NCBI GenBank assembly: GCA_030147225.1
Contig: JASLAI010000012.1
Span: 1 to 7,177, forward strand
Origin: Planococcus sp. (in: firmicutes)
Lineage (GTDB): Bacteria; Bacillota; Bacilli; Bacillales_A; Planococcaceae
Length of the DNA stretch: 7,177 nt
Direction of reading: 5' to 3'
The position numbers and the translations under genes were made by a program. Below the pieces are notes generated by a model. It worked only from the letters and a program-made list of their open reading frames with translations, did no database searches and was not told where the DNA came from. Of the stretch, positions 1 to 6,326 are shown piece after piece (positions within the stretch are counted from its first letter, which is position 1; each line of letters opens with the position of its first letter).

Positions 1-6
1 AGGAGG
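1..6 (+). promoter_or_regulatory. Shine-Dalgarno deciding a TTG start
   Basis: AGGAGG at the first bases of the window sits 7 nt before the TTG at 14. There is no in-frame ATG or GTG nearby, so this site supports the TTG start of the FemAB-like gene. The promoter must lie outside the window or the gene is co-transcribed with something upstream. Confidence 0.8.
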
Positions 7-13
7 GATTCCT

Positions 14-1012
14 TTGAATGATTTGTACTCAAATAAAAATTACTGCCGACTATATGAATCCATTGAAGACGGAATCTGTGGAAGCTTTGATTTTACAGAC
101 GAACTTGGGACGATTTATCATCAATTCATTAAAAGAAAGATTCCCATTCAGCATGAGAACACCATCTATTACGATCTCACTACTCCTTATGGCTATGGCG
201 GTCCTACTATCATCGAGCTGTTTGCAAAGGGGCAAAAAAAAGAATTGGTTGCCCGCTTTTGCAAAGCCTTCAGCGCTTATTGCATAGAACACAACGTCGT
301 CAGTGAATTTGTCCGCTTTCATCCGCTCAAAGGAAATGCAAAAGACTTCAATTCCTGTTATGAAGTTTGTTTCAGACGCCACACCACTGGCGTTACATTA
401 AAAGGATTTAAAAATCCGGTGCAGGAGGAATTCTCCGGCTCCACCCGAAAGAGAATCCGGAAAGCTTTGCGGGAAGGTGTGACTTATCGGGTAACAGCAA
501 ATCCTGACAATTTGGATCAGTTTAAAGACATCTATTTAAAAACGATGGAACGAATCGGCGCGGATCCCCTTTATTTTTTTGATGATACGTACTTTTCCAA
601 TTGCCTAAAACACTTTAGCGAAGAACTTATCTTAGTGGAAGCCTTATATGAGTCCCGAGTTGTTGGTGCAGAACTGCATTTCCGCTCTGGCCCGGTTATA
701 CACACTCATCTTTCAGGCAGCCTCGCCGAATATAACCACCTGTCTCCTGTCTACGTGATGACTTACGCGATTGTCTTATGGGCAAAAGAACGTGGATTTG
801 AACTGATTCATTCCGGCGGCGGACTTACTACAGCACCTGACGACTCACTCTATCTCTTCAAAAAAAGGTTTGGCAAGAATACAGAATTCAACTATTACAT
901 TGGGTACAAAATATGGAATAAAGAAATTTATCGGGAATTGACCAAACTGACAGAATCCAATTCCAATACGGACTTTTTCCCTGCATATCGGCAGAAAGGA
1001 AGCCAAACTTGA
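14..1012 (+). CDS. FemAB-like / GNAT-fold transferase
   Basis: Predicted cytoplasmic transferase of the FemAB/BioF2-like GNAT superfamily, 332 aa. Family members either add amino acids to peptidoglycan precursors from aminoacyl-tRNA or acylate sugars in exopolysaccharide pathways; the sequence does not decide which. Visible motifs: TPYGYGGP (57-64), RFHPL (101-105), a basic stretch RKRIRKALREGV (145-156) like the conserved basic FemAB segment, HTHLSGS (230-236), HSGGG (266-270) and LYLFKKRFG (279-287), the last two matching the C-terminal GGG...FK..FG signature. The start is TTG: AGGAGG lies at 1-6 with a 7-nt gap, and the ATG four bases later is in another frame. It is convergent with the flippase gene and ends in a hairpin terminator. 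The neighbouring polysaccharide genes favour a role in polymer or cell-wall decoration (inference). Family assignment is fairly sure; substrate is unknown. Confidence 0.85.
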   Translation: MNDLYSNKNYCRLYESIEDGICGSFDFTDELGTIYHQFIKRKIPIQHENTIYYDLTTPYGYGGPTIIELFAKGQKKELVARFCKAFSAYCIEHNVVSEFVRFHPLKGNAKDFNSCYEVCFRRHTTGVTLKGFKNPVQEEFSGSTRKRIRKALREGVTYRVTANPDNLDQFKDIYLKTMERIGADPLYFFDDTYFSNCLKHFSEELILVEALYESRVVGAELHFRSGPVIHTHLSGSLAEYNHLSPVYVMTYAIVLWAKERGFELIHSGGGLTTAPDDSLYLFKKRFGKNTEFNYYIGYKIWNKEIYRELTKLTESNSNTDFFPAYRQKGSQT

Positions 1013-1056
1013 ACAAATGAAAAGCAGGAAAACTGCTTTCCGTTTGTTTTTATTTT
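1013..1056 (+). terminator. Rho-independent terminator of the FemAB-like gene
   Basis: The inner stem AAAGCAG/CTGCTTT (1021-1027 with 1033-1039) has a GAAAA loop. It extends outward through ACAAA/TTTGT (1014-1018 region with 1042-1046) with one A-C mismatch and one G-T pair, and is followed by TTTTTATTTT. It starts immediately after the TGA stop. In the minus direction the T tail is poor, so it may only weakly stop the convergent flippase transcript, for which I see no other terminator. Confidence 0.8.
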
Positions 1057-1079
1057 GAATGGAAACTATATCCGTTAAC

Positions 1080-2543
1080 TTATTTAATTTTTTTAAGGAG
1101 AGGCAATATCAATCCGTAGACCGTTTTCAATTCCGTGATATTCGCGAGTCTGCAAGCGACTGTATAAAACAGAATTCCAGCAGCGATTTGCAGCAACAGT
1201 TGGATTAAAATGTTTGTCCCCAACATTCCTCCAAGCAGCCATACGACAGTCCCCATTCCAAATGACAGCAAGTAAACCGGCAGCAAATCGCGCAGTTTTT
1301 CTGCAGCTGGATAAGCCACTTCCCGCTTGGAAAAATGGCTGTTGACGAAGAACTCCAAGTAGGTATTCATAATAGCAGCGCCGATCAATCCAATGACGCC
1401 TAATTCTAGCCATACCGCCAGGAAAAGCAAGACACTCAACGAGAGTTTATTGATAATTTCCAATAGCAGATACAAATCGGATCGGCCTTTTACCTGCAGG
1501 ATACTTAAATCCAGTGCCAAAATTGGATAAAGCATCCCTGCAATCGACAGCAATTGGAAATAGGGGACCATAGGCAGCCATTTTTCGCCAAATACCAGAA
1601 GCACCAATGGCTCTCCCACTGCAGCCATCCCCACCATGACAGGGAAAATGAGAAAAGCCGCAAGCTTGGTAATCTTTCTATAAGACTGCCTTAATCGCTC
1701 ATGCTCGTCTTGAATGCTGCTAAGAACAGGGTAGGTGACCCGCAGTATTGTCGCAGCCAAATTCTGAGAGACGATTTCACTGAAACGGGAAGCGTTCGTG
1801 TAATACCCGAGCTGAGTCGCGGAATACTGTCTGCCGATAATGAGAAAATAAACATTTGTATAGAAAGTGTCAATTAATCCTGACACGAGGAGTTTCCAGC
1901 CAAAACCGAATAAGCGTTTAAACGAAGCGATACTGAAGATCAATGAAGGAATCCATTTCTTAGACAAATTGAAAAGCAGAGACTGGATGGCGTTCATCGA
2001 CAATTGCCGCATCACGAGACTCCAGACGCCGTAGCCTGTCATTGCCAGTCCCACTGCAATAAACCCTGATAAGATACTGGAACTCAAATTGATTTTTGCC
2101 TGCGCTTTGAAATTTACTTCTTTAGCAAACATTGCTTTAGGAATGATGGCGAGAGAATTGATGATAATTCCAAGAGATAGTACCCTAACCAGCGATACCA
2201 GCTGCGGTTCACCAAAAAATCCACTGATGGCCGGAGCTGCAGCGAACAAAAGCAAATAAATGAATACAGAGATCAATAAATTAAAATAAAAGACGGTAGA
2301 ATAATCCGCTTGAGTGGCATTGCGTTCCCTTATCAAAGCTTGGGTAAATCCGCTGTCGACAATCGAATTGGACAGGGCGATAAATACCAGGATCATTCCG
2401 ATCAGGCCAAAATGTTCAGGCAACAGCATGCGTGCCAAAATAATCTGGATGAGAAACTGGATGCCTTGATTGCCGATCAAATCACCGAAGCTCCACAGCA
2501 AACCGCCAATTGTCTTCTTTTTTAATGAAGGTTGTGGTTCCAT
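1080..2543 (-). CDS. polysaccharide flippase (TuaB/WzxC-type, MOP/PST family)
   Basis: Integral membrane protein of 487 aa, the usual length for the polysaccharide transporter branch of the MOP superfamily. It is expected to flip undecaprenyl-linked sugar units across the cytoplasmic membrane for teichuronic acid or exopolysaccharide assembly. The chain is hydrophobic throughout, with roughly 12-14 possible membrane segments. Family hallmarks are the N-terminal LLWSFGDLIGNQGIQF region, ARMLLPEHFG (37-46), LGYYTNASRF (245-254) and PVLSSIQDE (272-280). The start is ATG with AGGAG at 2552-2556, 8 nt upstream. It lies 47 bp downstream of the GT2 gene with no terminator between, so the two are probably co-transcribed. 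It ends 67 bp from the convergent FemAB-like gene. The family is clear; the polymer it moves is not. Confidence 0.92.
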   Translation of the reverse strand: MEPQPSLKKKTIGGLLWSFGDLIGNQGIQFLIQIILARMLLPEHFGLIGMILVFIALSNSIVDSGFTQALIRERNATQADYSTVFYFNLLISVFIYLLLFAAAPAISGFFGEPQLVSLVRVLSLGIIINSLAIIPKAMFAKEVNFKAQAKINLSSSILSGFIAVGLAMTGYGVWSLVMRQLSMNAIQSLLFNLSKKWIPSLIFSIASFKRLFGFGWKLLVSGLIDTFYTNVYFLIIGRQYSATQLGYYTNASRFSEIVSQNLAATILRVTYPVLSSIQDEHERLRQSYRKITKLAAFLIFPVMVGMAAVGEPLVLLVFGEKWLPMVPYFQLLSIAGMLYPILALDLSILQVKGRSDLYLLLEIINKLSLSVLLFLAVWLELGVIGLIGAAIMNTYLEFFVNSHFSKREVAYPAAEKLRDLLPVYLLSFGMGTVVWLLGGMLGTNILIQLLLQIAAGILFYTVACRLANITELKTVYGLILPLLKKIK

Positions 2544-2590
2544 TTAACGGTCTCCTATCCCCCAGTCCTCTGCTTCATCTACATCCGCAC

Positions 2591-3556
2591 TTACTGGATT
2601 AATTTCCATCTTACTTTTCGGATACTGTCTGTCAGATTTGGGAAAAAGCGCTTCATTTCAAGCAGCACACGCTGTTTTGTTCCAAGCTCTGAATAGATTT
2701 CCCGGTACTCTCCTCGTTTTGCTTCTTTAAACTTTCCTTGTTCCCATAAAAGCGAAAACTGATAGCCTTGTTTTGCCTTAGTTAACGCATTGTCGTATCT
2801 ATAGTTGGTGTATTCATTGATTTCATCAAACATTCTTTCCATATCATGATAATGATTGATTCGCTTTGTGCTGGTCGCCAGTTCCCGCTCTGTCCATGAG
2901 CTCTTGACTCCTACCCGATATGCCGACATGTTTTCATCCAAATAATCCACTGTCCCACGAAGCGCAGCCAAAATGATCAGAGGGTAATCGCCCACAACTG
3001 CGTTCAAATAGAATGGCGCTAATGTTTGAACTTTTTCTTTTGAATAGACCATCGTATTTGTGGCAACTAGATCTCCACCGCCTTCAATTACGCGTTCAAC
3101 AGACAAAACTGTATTGCCGTGCTCAGGTCTAACAGTGGAAAGAATTTTTTTCTTGTCAGCGAGAACCCGGTCCGCTGCGTGGACGGTCATGCTGCAAGCA
3201 GGATGAGCTTCCATATAGTCGACCTGCTTCTGTAGTTTATAAGGATCTGTCCAGTAATCATCACCTTCACAGACTGCGATGTATTTTCCAGCAGCCCGGT
3301 TGTGGTTGAAGAGTTCAACACGGACACCTTTTGAATATTGGTTATGGTTTTGATAAATTGGTTTGATCAGAGTGGGGTATTGGTTTTCGTATTGTTTGAT
3401 CACTCGGGGGCTATGATCGGTTGAGGCATCGTCATAAATTAGGATTTCAACTTCAAAATCAGTTTTTTGCATCAGAAAGCTTTCGATTGCTTCCGCAAGA
3501 TAATCGCCGTGGTTGTAGCTGGTACAGACAATGCTGACCATTGGGGTAGTTGTCAT
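2591..3556 (-). CDS. family 2 glycosyltransferase
   Basis: Cytoplasmic GT-A fold inverting glycosyltransferase, 321 aa, expected to move a sugar from a nucleotide-sugar donor to a growing lipid-linked glycan. The N-terminal strand is MVSIVCTSYNHGDYL (6-20), followed by the nucleotide-binding DDAST (42-46) and the metal-binding type motif EGDDYWTDPYKLQKQ (97-111). This is the EGDDYW subgroup common in polysaccharide clusters. The C-terminal ~100 residues are charged and have no motif I recognise. I chose the ATG at 3554-3556 because AGAGGAG (3565-3571) lies just upstream; a longer reading frame from a TTG at 3586 would run through that ribosome binding site. It is the first gene of a likely two-gene operon with the flippase. 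Donor and acceptor cannot be deduced; UDP-galactose from the adjacent galE is a plausible donor (inference). Confidence 0.9.
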   Translation of the reverse strand: MTTTPMVSIVCTSYNHGDYLAEAIESFLMQKTDFEVEILIYDDASTDHSPRVIKQYENQYPTLIKPIYQNHNQYSKGVRVELFNHNRAAGKYIAVCEGDDYWTDPYKLQKQVDYMEAHPACSMTVHAADRVLADKKKILSTVRPEHGNTVLSVERVIEGGGDLVATNTMVYSKEKVQTLAPFYLNAVVGDYPLIILAALRGTVDYLDENMSAYRVGVKSSWTERELATSTKRINHYHDMERMFDEINEYTNYRYDNALTKAKQGYQFSLLWEQGKFKEAKRGEYREIYSELGTKQRVLLEMKRFFPNLTDSIRKVRWKLIQ

Positions 3557-3564
3557 GAGAGTCA

Positions 3565-3571
3565 CTCCTCT
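3565..3571 (-). promoter_or_regulatory. ribosome binding site deciding the GT2 start
   Basis: On the minus strand this reads AGAGGAG, 8 nt before the ATG at 3556. It lies inside the 10-codon extension that would be produced by a TTG start at 3586, so it argues for the shorter protein. Confidence 0.8.
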
Positions 3572-3612
3572 ATATTTTAGATGCAATGCATTAAAGCAAT
3601 AAAAGGGAAGGA

Positions 3613-3649
3613 ATAGCCGGAACTGTTACTTTTTACTCACTCCCGCTAT
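3613..3649 (-). other. leader hairpin upstream of GT2 (possible)
   Basis: The arms at 3613-3622 and 3640-3649 pair over ten positions with one G-G mismatch and one G-T pair, leaving a 17-nt loop. It falls in the predicted ~95-nt 5' leader between the extended -10 at 3659 and the GT2 start. No strong T run follows, so it is not a convincing terminator. It may be an RNA-stability or attenuation element, or chance. Confidence 0.3.
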
Positions 3650-3658
3650 CTTTTTAAC

Positions 3659-3667
3659 ATTCTATCA
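3659..3667 (-). promoter_or_regulatory. extended -10 promoter for the GT2-flippase unit
   Basis: The minus strand reads TGATAGAAT, a TGn extended -10 with 5 of 6 matches to TATAAT. No good -35 is seen at 17 bp. A start near 3652 would give a leader of about 95 nt. A second candidate lies upstream at 3699-3728. Confidence 0.45.
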
Positions 3668-3698
3668 CAAAAATAAGATACAAATATAGATAATTCGT

Positions 3699-3728
3699 AT
3701 TATTTAGAAAATAATATTTTGTTTACAA
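3699..3728 (-). promoter_or_regulatory. alternative promoter upstream of GT2
   Basis: On the minus strand TTGTAA (-35, 3723-3728) and AATAAT (-10, 3699-3704) are separated by 18 bp. This matches 4/6 and 5/6 of the sigma-A consensus in a very A/T-rich region, where such matches also arise by chance. A 16-bp palindrome abuts the -35 and a 13-bp one lies in the spacer. Confidence 0.35.
3708..3720. repeat. 13-bp A/T inverted repeat
   Basis: AAAATAATATTTT is perfectly symmetric around a central A. It sits in the spacer of the alternative GT2 promoter, so it could be an operator half of a regulatory site, although A/T-rich DNA makes chance palindromes common. Confidence 0.4.
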
Positions 3729-3729
3729 G

Positions 3730-3745
3730 AAATTAATATTAATTT
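3730..3745. repeat. 16-bp perfect palindrome
   Basis: AAATTAATATTAATTT equals its own reverse complement over all 16 bases. It lies immediately upstream of the TTGTAA -35 candidate of the GT2-flippase unit. It could be an operator or an A/T-rich UP-like element; no known regulator is assigned. Confidence 0.5.
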
Positions 3746-3800
3746 ATCATTTCAAATAATTCCCTGTTTTAATTTCTATTTATTGTGAGAGCTAAAACAG

Positions 3801-3845
3801 TAAAACTAGAAAAACTCCTTGAGCACCTAAGCGACTCATGGAGTT
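3801..3845 (-). terminator. Rho-independent terminator of galE
   Basis: On the minus strand AACTCC pairs with GGAGTT (3840-3845 with 3813-3818). An inner TGAG/CTCA extends the stem after an A-A mismatch, and TTTTTCTAGTTTTA follows. It begins about 8 bp after the galE stop codon, so galE is separated from the GT2-flippase unit. Confidence 0.85.
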
Positions 3846-3852
3846 CTATAGA

Positions 3853-4824
3853 TTATTTTTGTTTTGAATGCCAGGCCCAGGCACTGGAAATAATCGAGTG
3901 TAAATCATAGGCAGGGGTCCAGCCTAAAGCTTTACCAATTTTATGAGAAGAAGCAACTAAAGTAGCTGGATCGCCTGCGCGTCGTGCAGAGTATTTAACG
4001 GCAGCCCGTCTTCCCGATATTTGTTGGCAGGTTTCAATAATTTCGTTCACTGAGTAACCTGCACCATTGCCCAGGTTATAGGTTTCATTGGCAATTTTGC
4101 CATTGGCCATTCCTTCATAAGACAAGATATGGGCACGTGCCAGGTCTGTCACGTGAATATAATCTCGGACACACGTACCATCAGCTGTATCGTAATCTGT
4201 TCCGAATACAGAGATTTTCTCACGCTGCCCAAGAAGATGCTGCAATACGATAGGAATCAAATGCGATTCAGGATCATGGCTTTCCCCTATTTCCCCTGAT
4301 TCATGGGCTCCTGCAGCATTAAAATAGCGCAGCACGACATATTGAAAGTCATGAACGTGGGCGATGTCCGCCAAAACCTGCTCGACCATCAGCTTCGAAC
4401 GGCCATATGGATTGATTGGCTTGGTAGCCGTTTCTTCCGTAATTAAGTCACTATCCGGTATGCCATAAGTTGCAGCTGTTGAAGAAAAGATGAACCGCTT
4501 GATACCGTACTCGATCATTTTTTCTAACAATACCAAAGTTGCACTAATATTATTCCGGTAATACTTCAGTGGATTTTCCACAGATTCACCAACCAGGCTA
4601 TTGGCCGCAAAATGGAACACTGCATCGATGCTGTATGTAGTGAAAATTGTATCCAATACGGATCGGTCACCTAAATCTCCTTTGATGAAAGTCGCTCGCT
4701 CATCGATCAAGTGCTCGAAACCGGTCGTCAAATTGTCCAGTATCACTACTTCATATGTATCCGCCAATTCCTTGACGGTGTGGCTGCCGATATATCCTGC
4801 GCCGCCGCAAACTAATATTGCCAT
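3853..4824 (-). CDS. galE: UDP-glucose 4-epimerase
   Basis: NAD-dependent short-chain dehydrogenase-type epimerase that interconverts UDP-glucose and UDP-galactose (some homologues also UDP-GlcNAc/UDP-GalNAc) in the cytoplasm. It has 323 aa, a little shorter than the ~330-340 aa typical of the family, with no obvious missing part. The Rossmann motif is G7-G8-A9-G10-Y11-I12-G13, with D30 at the end of the second strand for the NAD ribose. HFAANSLVGESV lies at 71-82. The catalytic set is S115/T116 in FSSTAATYG plus Y140 and K144 in PYGRSK. RYFNAAGA (166-173) carries the conserved Asn. The start is ATG with AAAGGAGG (4836-4843) 11 nt upstream, a slightly long gap. It has its own promoter and terminator, so it is probably transcribed alone. 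In this setting it likely feeds galactose-type sugars to the polysaccharide pathway (inference). Substrate range is not settled by sequence. Confidence 0.95.
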   Translation of the reverse strand: MAILVCGGAGYIGSHTVKELADTYEVVILDNLTTGFEHLIDERATFIKGDLGDRSVLDTIFTTYSIDAVFHFAANSLVGESVENPLKYYRNNISATLVLLEKMIEYGIKRFIFSSTAATYGIPDSDLITEETATKPINPYGRSKLMVEQVLADIAHVHDFQYVVLRYFNAAGAHESGEIGESHDPESHLIPIVLQHLLGQREKISVFGTDYDTADGTCVRDYIHVTDLARAHILSYEGMANGKIANETYNLGNGAGYSVNEIIETCQQISGRRAAVKYSARRAGDPATLVASSHKIGKALGWTPAYDLHSIISSAWAWHSKQK

Positions 4825-4870
4825 AACTCTTTTTTCCTCCTTTGTTTGATAAAAGATACGAATACTACCA

Positions 4871-4879
4871 ATTGTACCA
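4871..4879 (-). promoter_or_regulatory. extended -10 promoter of galE
   Basis: The minus strand reads TGGTACAAT, a TGn extended -10 with 5/6 match to TATAAT. It would give a leader of about 40 nt carrying the AAAGGAGG site. No good -35 at 17 bp. An imperfect dyad centred near 4896 (AATTCTTCCGGAGGATT, with two wobble pairs) overlaps the -35 position. Confidence 0.5.
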
Positions 4880-4910
4880 TTAGTGGAAATTCTTCCGGAG
4901 GATTTATTCC

Positions 4911-4916
4911 ATTATA
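4911..4916 (-). promoter_or_regulatory. second -10 (TATAAT) upstream of galE
   Basis: A perfect TATAAT on the minus strand. The hexamer 17 bp upstream (CAACCA) is a poor -35. That spacer contains the first unit of the 21-bp repeat array, so a protein bound to the array could directly block or replace -35 contacts (inference). Confidence 0.35.
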
Positions 4917-4925
4917 AACTGCAGA

Positions 4926-5038
4926 CCGCACCTTGGTTGCCCTATACCGCACCTCAGACAACTCTAACCGCACCCCAAACTGTAAAGTCCGCACCTCAAA
5001 GAGCGATTTCCGCACCTGGCCCTCTCTTTTCCGCACCT
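4926..5038. repeat. six CCGCACCT repeats at exact 21-bp spacing
   Basis: CCGCACCT (once CCGCACCC) begins at 4926, 4947, 4968, 4989, 5010 and 5031. Each pair is separated by a 13-bp spacer of unrelated sequence, although three spacers start with CA. Read on the minus strand, the motif is AGGTGCGG. A partial copy, CCGCACAG, lies out of phase at 5043. Spacing of exactly two helical turns puts every motif on the same face of the DNA. The array fills the gap between the terminator of the beta-helix gene and the galE promoters. The 21-bp period also makes any reading frame a heptapeptide repeat (EVR-x4 on the minus strand, APQ-x-like on the plus strand), but no such frame has a believable start. 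Confidence 0.9.
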
Positions 5039-5060
5039 CGAGCCGCACAGGTATCGACGC

Positions 5061-5114
5061 AAAAAAACACGTTTCCGTGAAGCCTTTATTGGCGGCTTCA
5101 GCAGGAAACGTGTT
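5061..5114 (-). terminator. long Rho-independent terminator of the beta-helix gene
   Basis: The outer stem is AACACGTTTCC/GGAAACGTGTT (11 bp, 5066-5076 with 5104-5114). After a small asymmetric internal loop comes the inner stem TGAAGCC/GGCTTCA (7 bp). On the minus strand a run of seven T follows (5061-5067). It lies 8 bp after the stop codon and is the strongest terminator in the window. Confidence 0.93.
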
Positions 5115-5122
5115 CAATCTTC

Positions 5123-6238
5123 TTACGGCACAAAATAATTTTGGCTTTCGTAAACCGCCATGTCTTCTTCCGGCAAGACTAAATTGCCGATGTTCACCGT
5201 ATTGCCGATAACCACATGGCCATCACCAGCGCCGACATAAATTCCATAGGACGATTTACCCCGCGGATCTACAGCCATATTGTTCAAGATCTGCGTGTCA
5301 TAGCTTGGCAGCTGGAGATTTTCGCCGCCATCGCCGCCGCGTACAGCGATATTGTATTCGTTGTTGAAGGCAATATTCGATTCAATAATATTCGACTCCG
5401 AAGCATTTTTTACATCGATGCCATAGTAGAATCCACTGACCGTATTGTTTTCGATCAAACTGCCGGTTTCACTTTCCACTGTGATTCCCTGCTGATCGTC
5501 ATAGCCCGGGCGGTCTTCAGTAACCATGCAATTGAGCACATGGTTATCTTCGCCACCTCCATACAAAGATAAATGACCGTCACCAGAATTTCGCACTACA
5601 CAGGAATCAATAAGATTGTGGCTGGAATCAAAGCTGATGATTCCAGAGGCGTAATTGAATTCAGAAGTTACTTTTCGGACAATATTGTGATCAGAATGGT
5701 TAAGGTGCACGCCTTGGGAAAAGTTTTTCATATAGGTGTCTTCGATTGTGCTATTGTCCGTATAAAGAAACAGTATGGCGATATGGGAAGTCAGGTAGCC
5801 ATCTTCAGGCAAACGCTCTCCCATCAAAAATCCGCCTTTTAAATGCACGTCTTCGGTTTCATTGACCCAAAATACACCATATTCCTCATCCGTGTCCGTT
5901 TGGAATATCACTTCTTCCATCAGAATCGTGATTGGCTTTGAAATCTTCAAGGCAAAATAGCTGTCACCGTATCCGGTTACTGCTTTAAGGTCGGGGTTCT
6001 TGCTAAGCTTGTAAACGCCTGGTGGTATTTCGAGCGTTCCTCCGGCCGGTGTATCATCAATGGCTTTTTGAATTTCTTTTGTCTTGTCAACTGCTTCGTC
6101 CAGATTGGCACTGTAACTTTCGCTGCTGTCTTTTGCATCATCTCCTTGAGTCATTTTTTCAACCATCAAAAAGAGATAACTAAACCCAGCAATGCCTAAA
6201 ATCATCAGCAGAATAGATCCAAATGTTTTTGCTTTCAT
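5123..6238 (-). CDS. membrane-anchored right-handed parallel beta-helix protein
   Basis: Protein of 371 aa with a basic N-terminus (MKAK), one hydrophobic segment at about 6-26 and no clear cleavage site, so probably an uncleaved anchor with the rest outside the cell. A polar linker (~30-50) leads to IQKAIDD...GGTLEIPPGVY (56-76), the classic first turn of pectate-lyase-superfamily beta-helices. After that come repeated short turns of the N-x-(I/V)-x-x-(C/N)-x-(V/A) kind, such as HNLIDSCVV, DNHVLNCMV, GSLIENNTV, SNIIESNIA and TQILNNMAV. Relatives include NosD-like proteins, polysaccharide lyases and C5-epimerases; no catalytic residues can be assigned. The ATG at 6238 is chosen because a full AAGGAGGTGAT lies 4-8 nt upstream, while the in-frame GTG at 6247 sits inside that site. 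It is likely a single-gene unit between two terminators. A role in trimming or modifying a surface polysaccharide is inference. Confidence 0.85.
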   Translation of the reverse strand: MKAKTFGSILLMILGIAGFSYLFLMVEKMTQGDDAKDSSESYSANLDEAVDKTKEIQKAIDDTPAGGTLEIPPGVYKLSKNPDLKAVTGYGDSYFALKISKPITILMEEVIFQTDTDEEYGVFWVNETEDVHLKGGFLMGERLPEDGYLTSHIAILFLYTDNSTIEDTYMKNFSQGVHLNHSDHNIVRKVTSEFNYASGIISFDSSHNLIDSCVVRNSGDGHLSLYGGGEDNHVLNCMVTEDRPGYDDQQGITVESETGSLIENNTVSGFYYGIDVKNASESNIIESNIAFNNEYNIAVRGGDGGENLQLPSYDTQILNNMAVDPRGKSSYGIYVGAGDGHVVIGNTVNIGNLVLPEEDMAVYESQNYFVP

Positions 6239-6242
6239 ACCA

Positions 6243-6253
6243 ATCACCTCCTT
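6243..6253 (-). promoter_or_regulatory. perfect Shine-Dalgarno of the beta-helix gene
   Basis: The minus strand reads AAGGAGGTGAT, complementary to the whole anti-SD end of Bacillota 16S rRNA. With the ATG at 6238 the GGAGG core is 8 nt away. It predicts strong translation and rules out the overlapping GTG at 6247. Confidence 0.9.
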
Positions 6254-6326
6254 CGGTTCAACATGTTCTTATTTATTATCATACATAATATAGGATGAAA
6301 ATAACAGTTTGATATCTGAAAATTCA

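Noticed and set aside
3557..3586. N-terminal extension of GT2 from TTG
   Set aside because: The extension translates the ribosome binding site of the downstream ATG, and glycosyltransferase homology begins right after that ATG.
4926..5050. CRISPR array or plasmid iterons
   Set aside because: Repeat core of 8 bp and 13-bp spacers are far below CRISPR sizes, and there is no cas gene, leader or replication initiator gene.
4883..5080. Plus-strand open frame with (S/T)AP heptads
   Set aside because: GTG start without a ribosome binding site, and it ends in the terminator hairpin. It is best read as a shadow of the repeat array; the same applies to the plus frame at 4933-5211.
4812..5117. Minus-strand open frame of 101 codons with EVR repeats
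   Set aside because: It starts with TTG inside a terminator hairpin, has no ribosome binding site, crosses the galE promoters and overlaps the galE start. It is open mainly because of the 21-bp array.
5216..5842. Two plus-strand open frames antisense to the beta-helix gene
   Set aside because: No ribosome binding sites or recognisable products. They mirror the codon structure of the real minus-strand gene.
6239..6247. GTG start of the beta-helix gene
   Set aside because: It overlaps AAGGAGGTGAT and leaves no ribosome binding site of its own.
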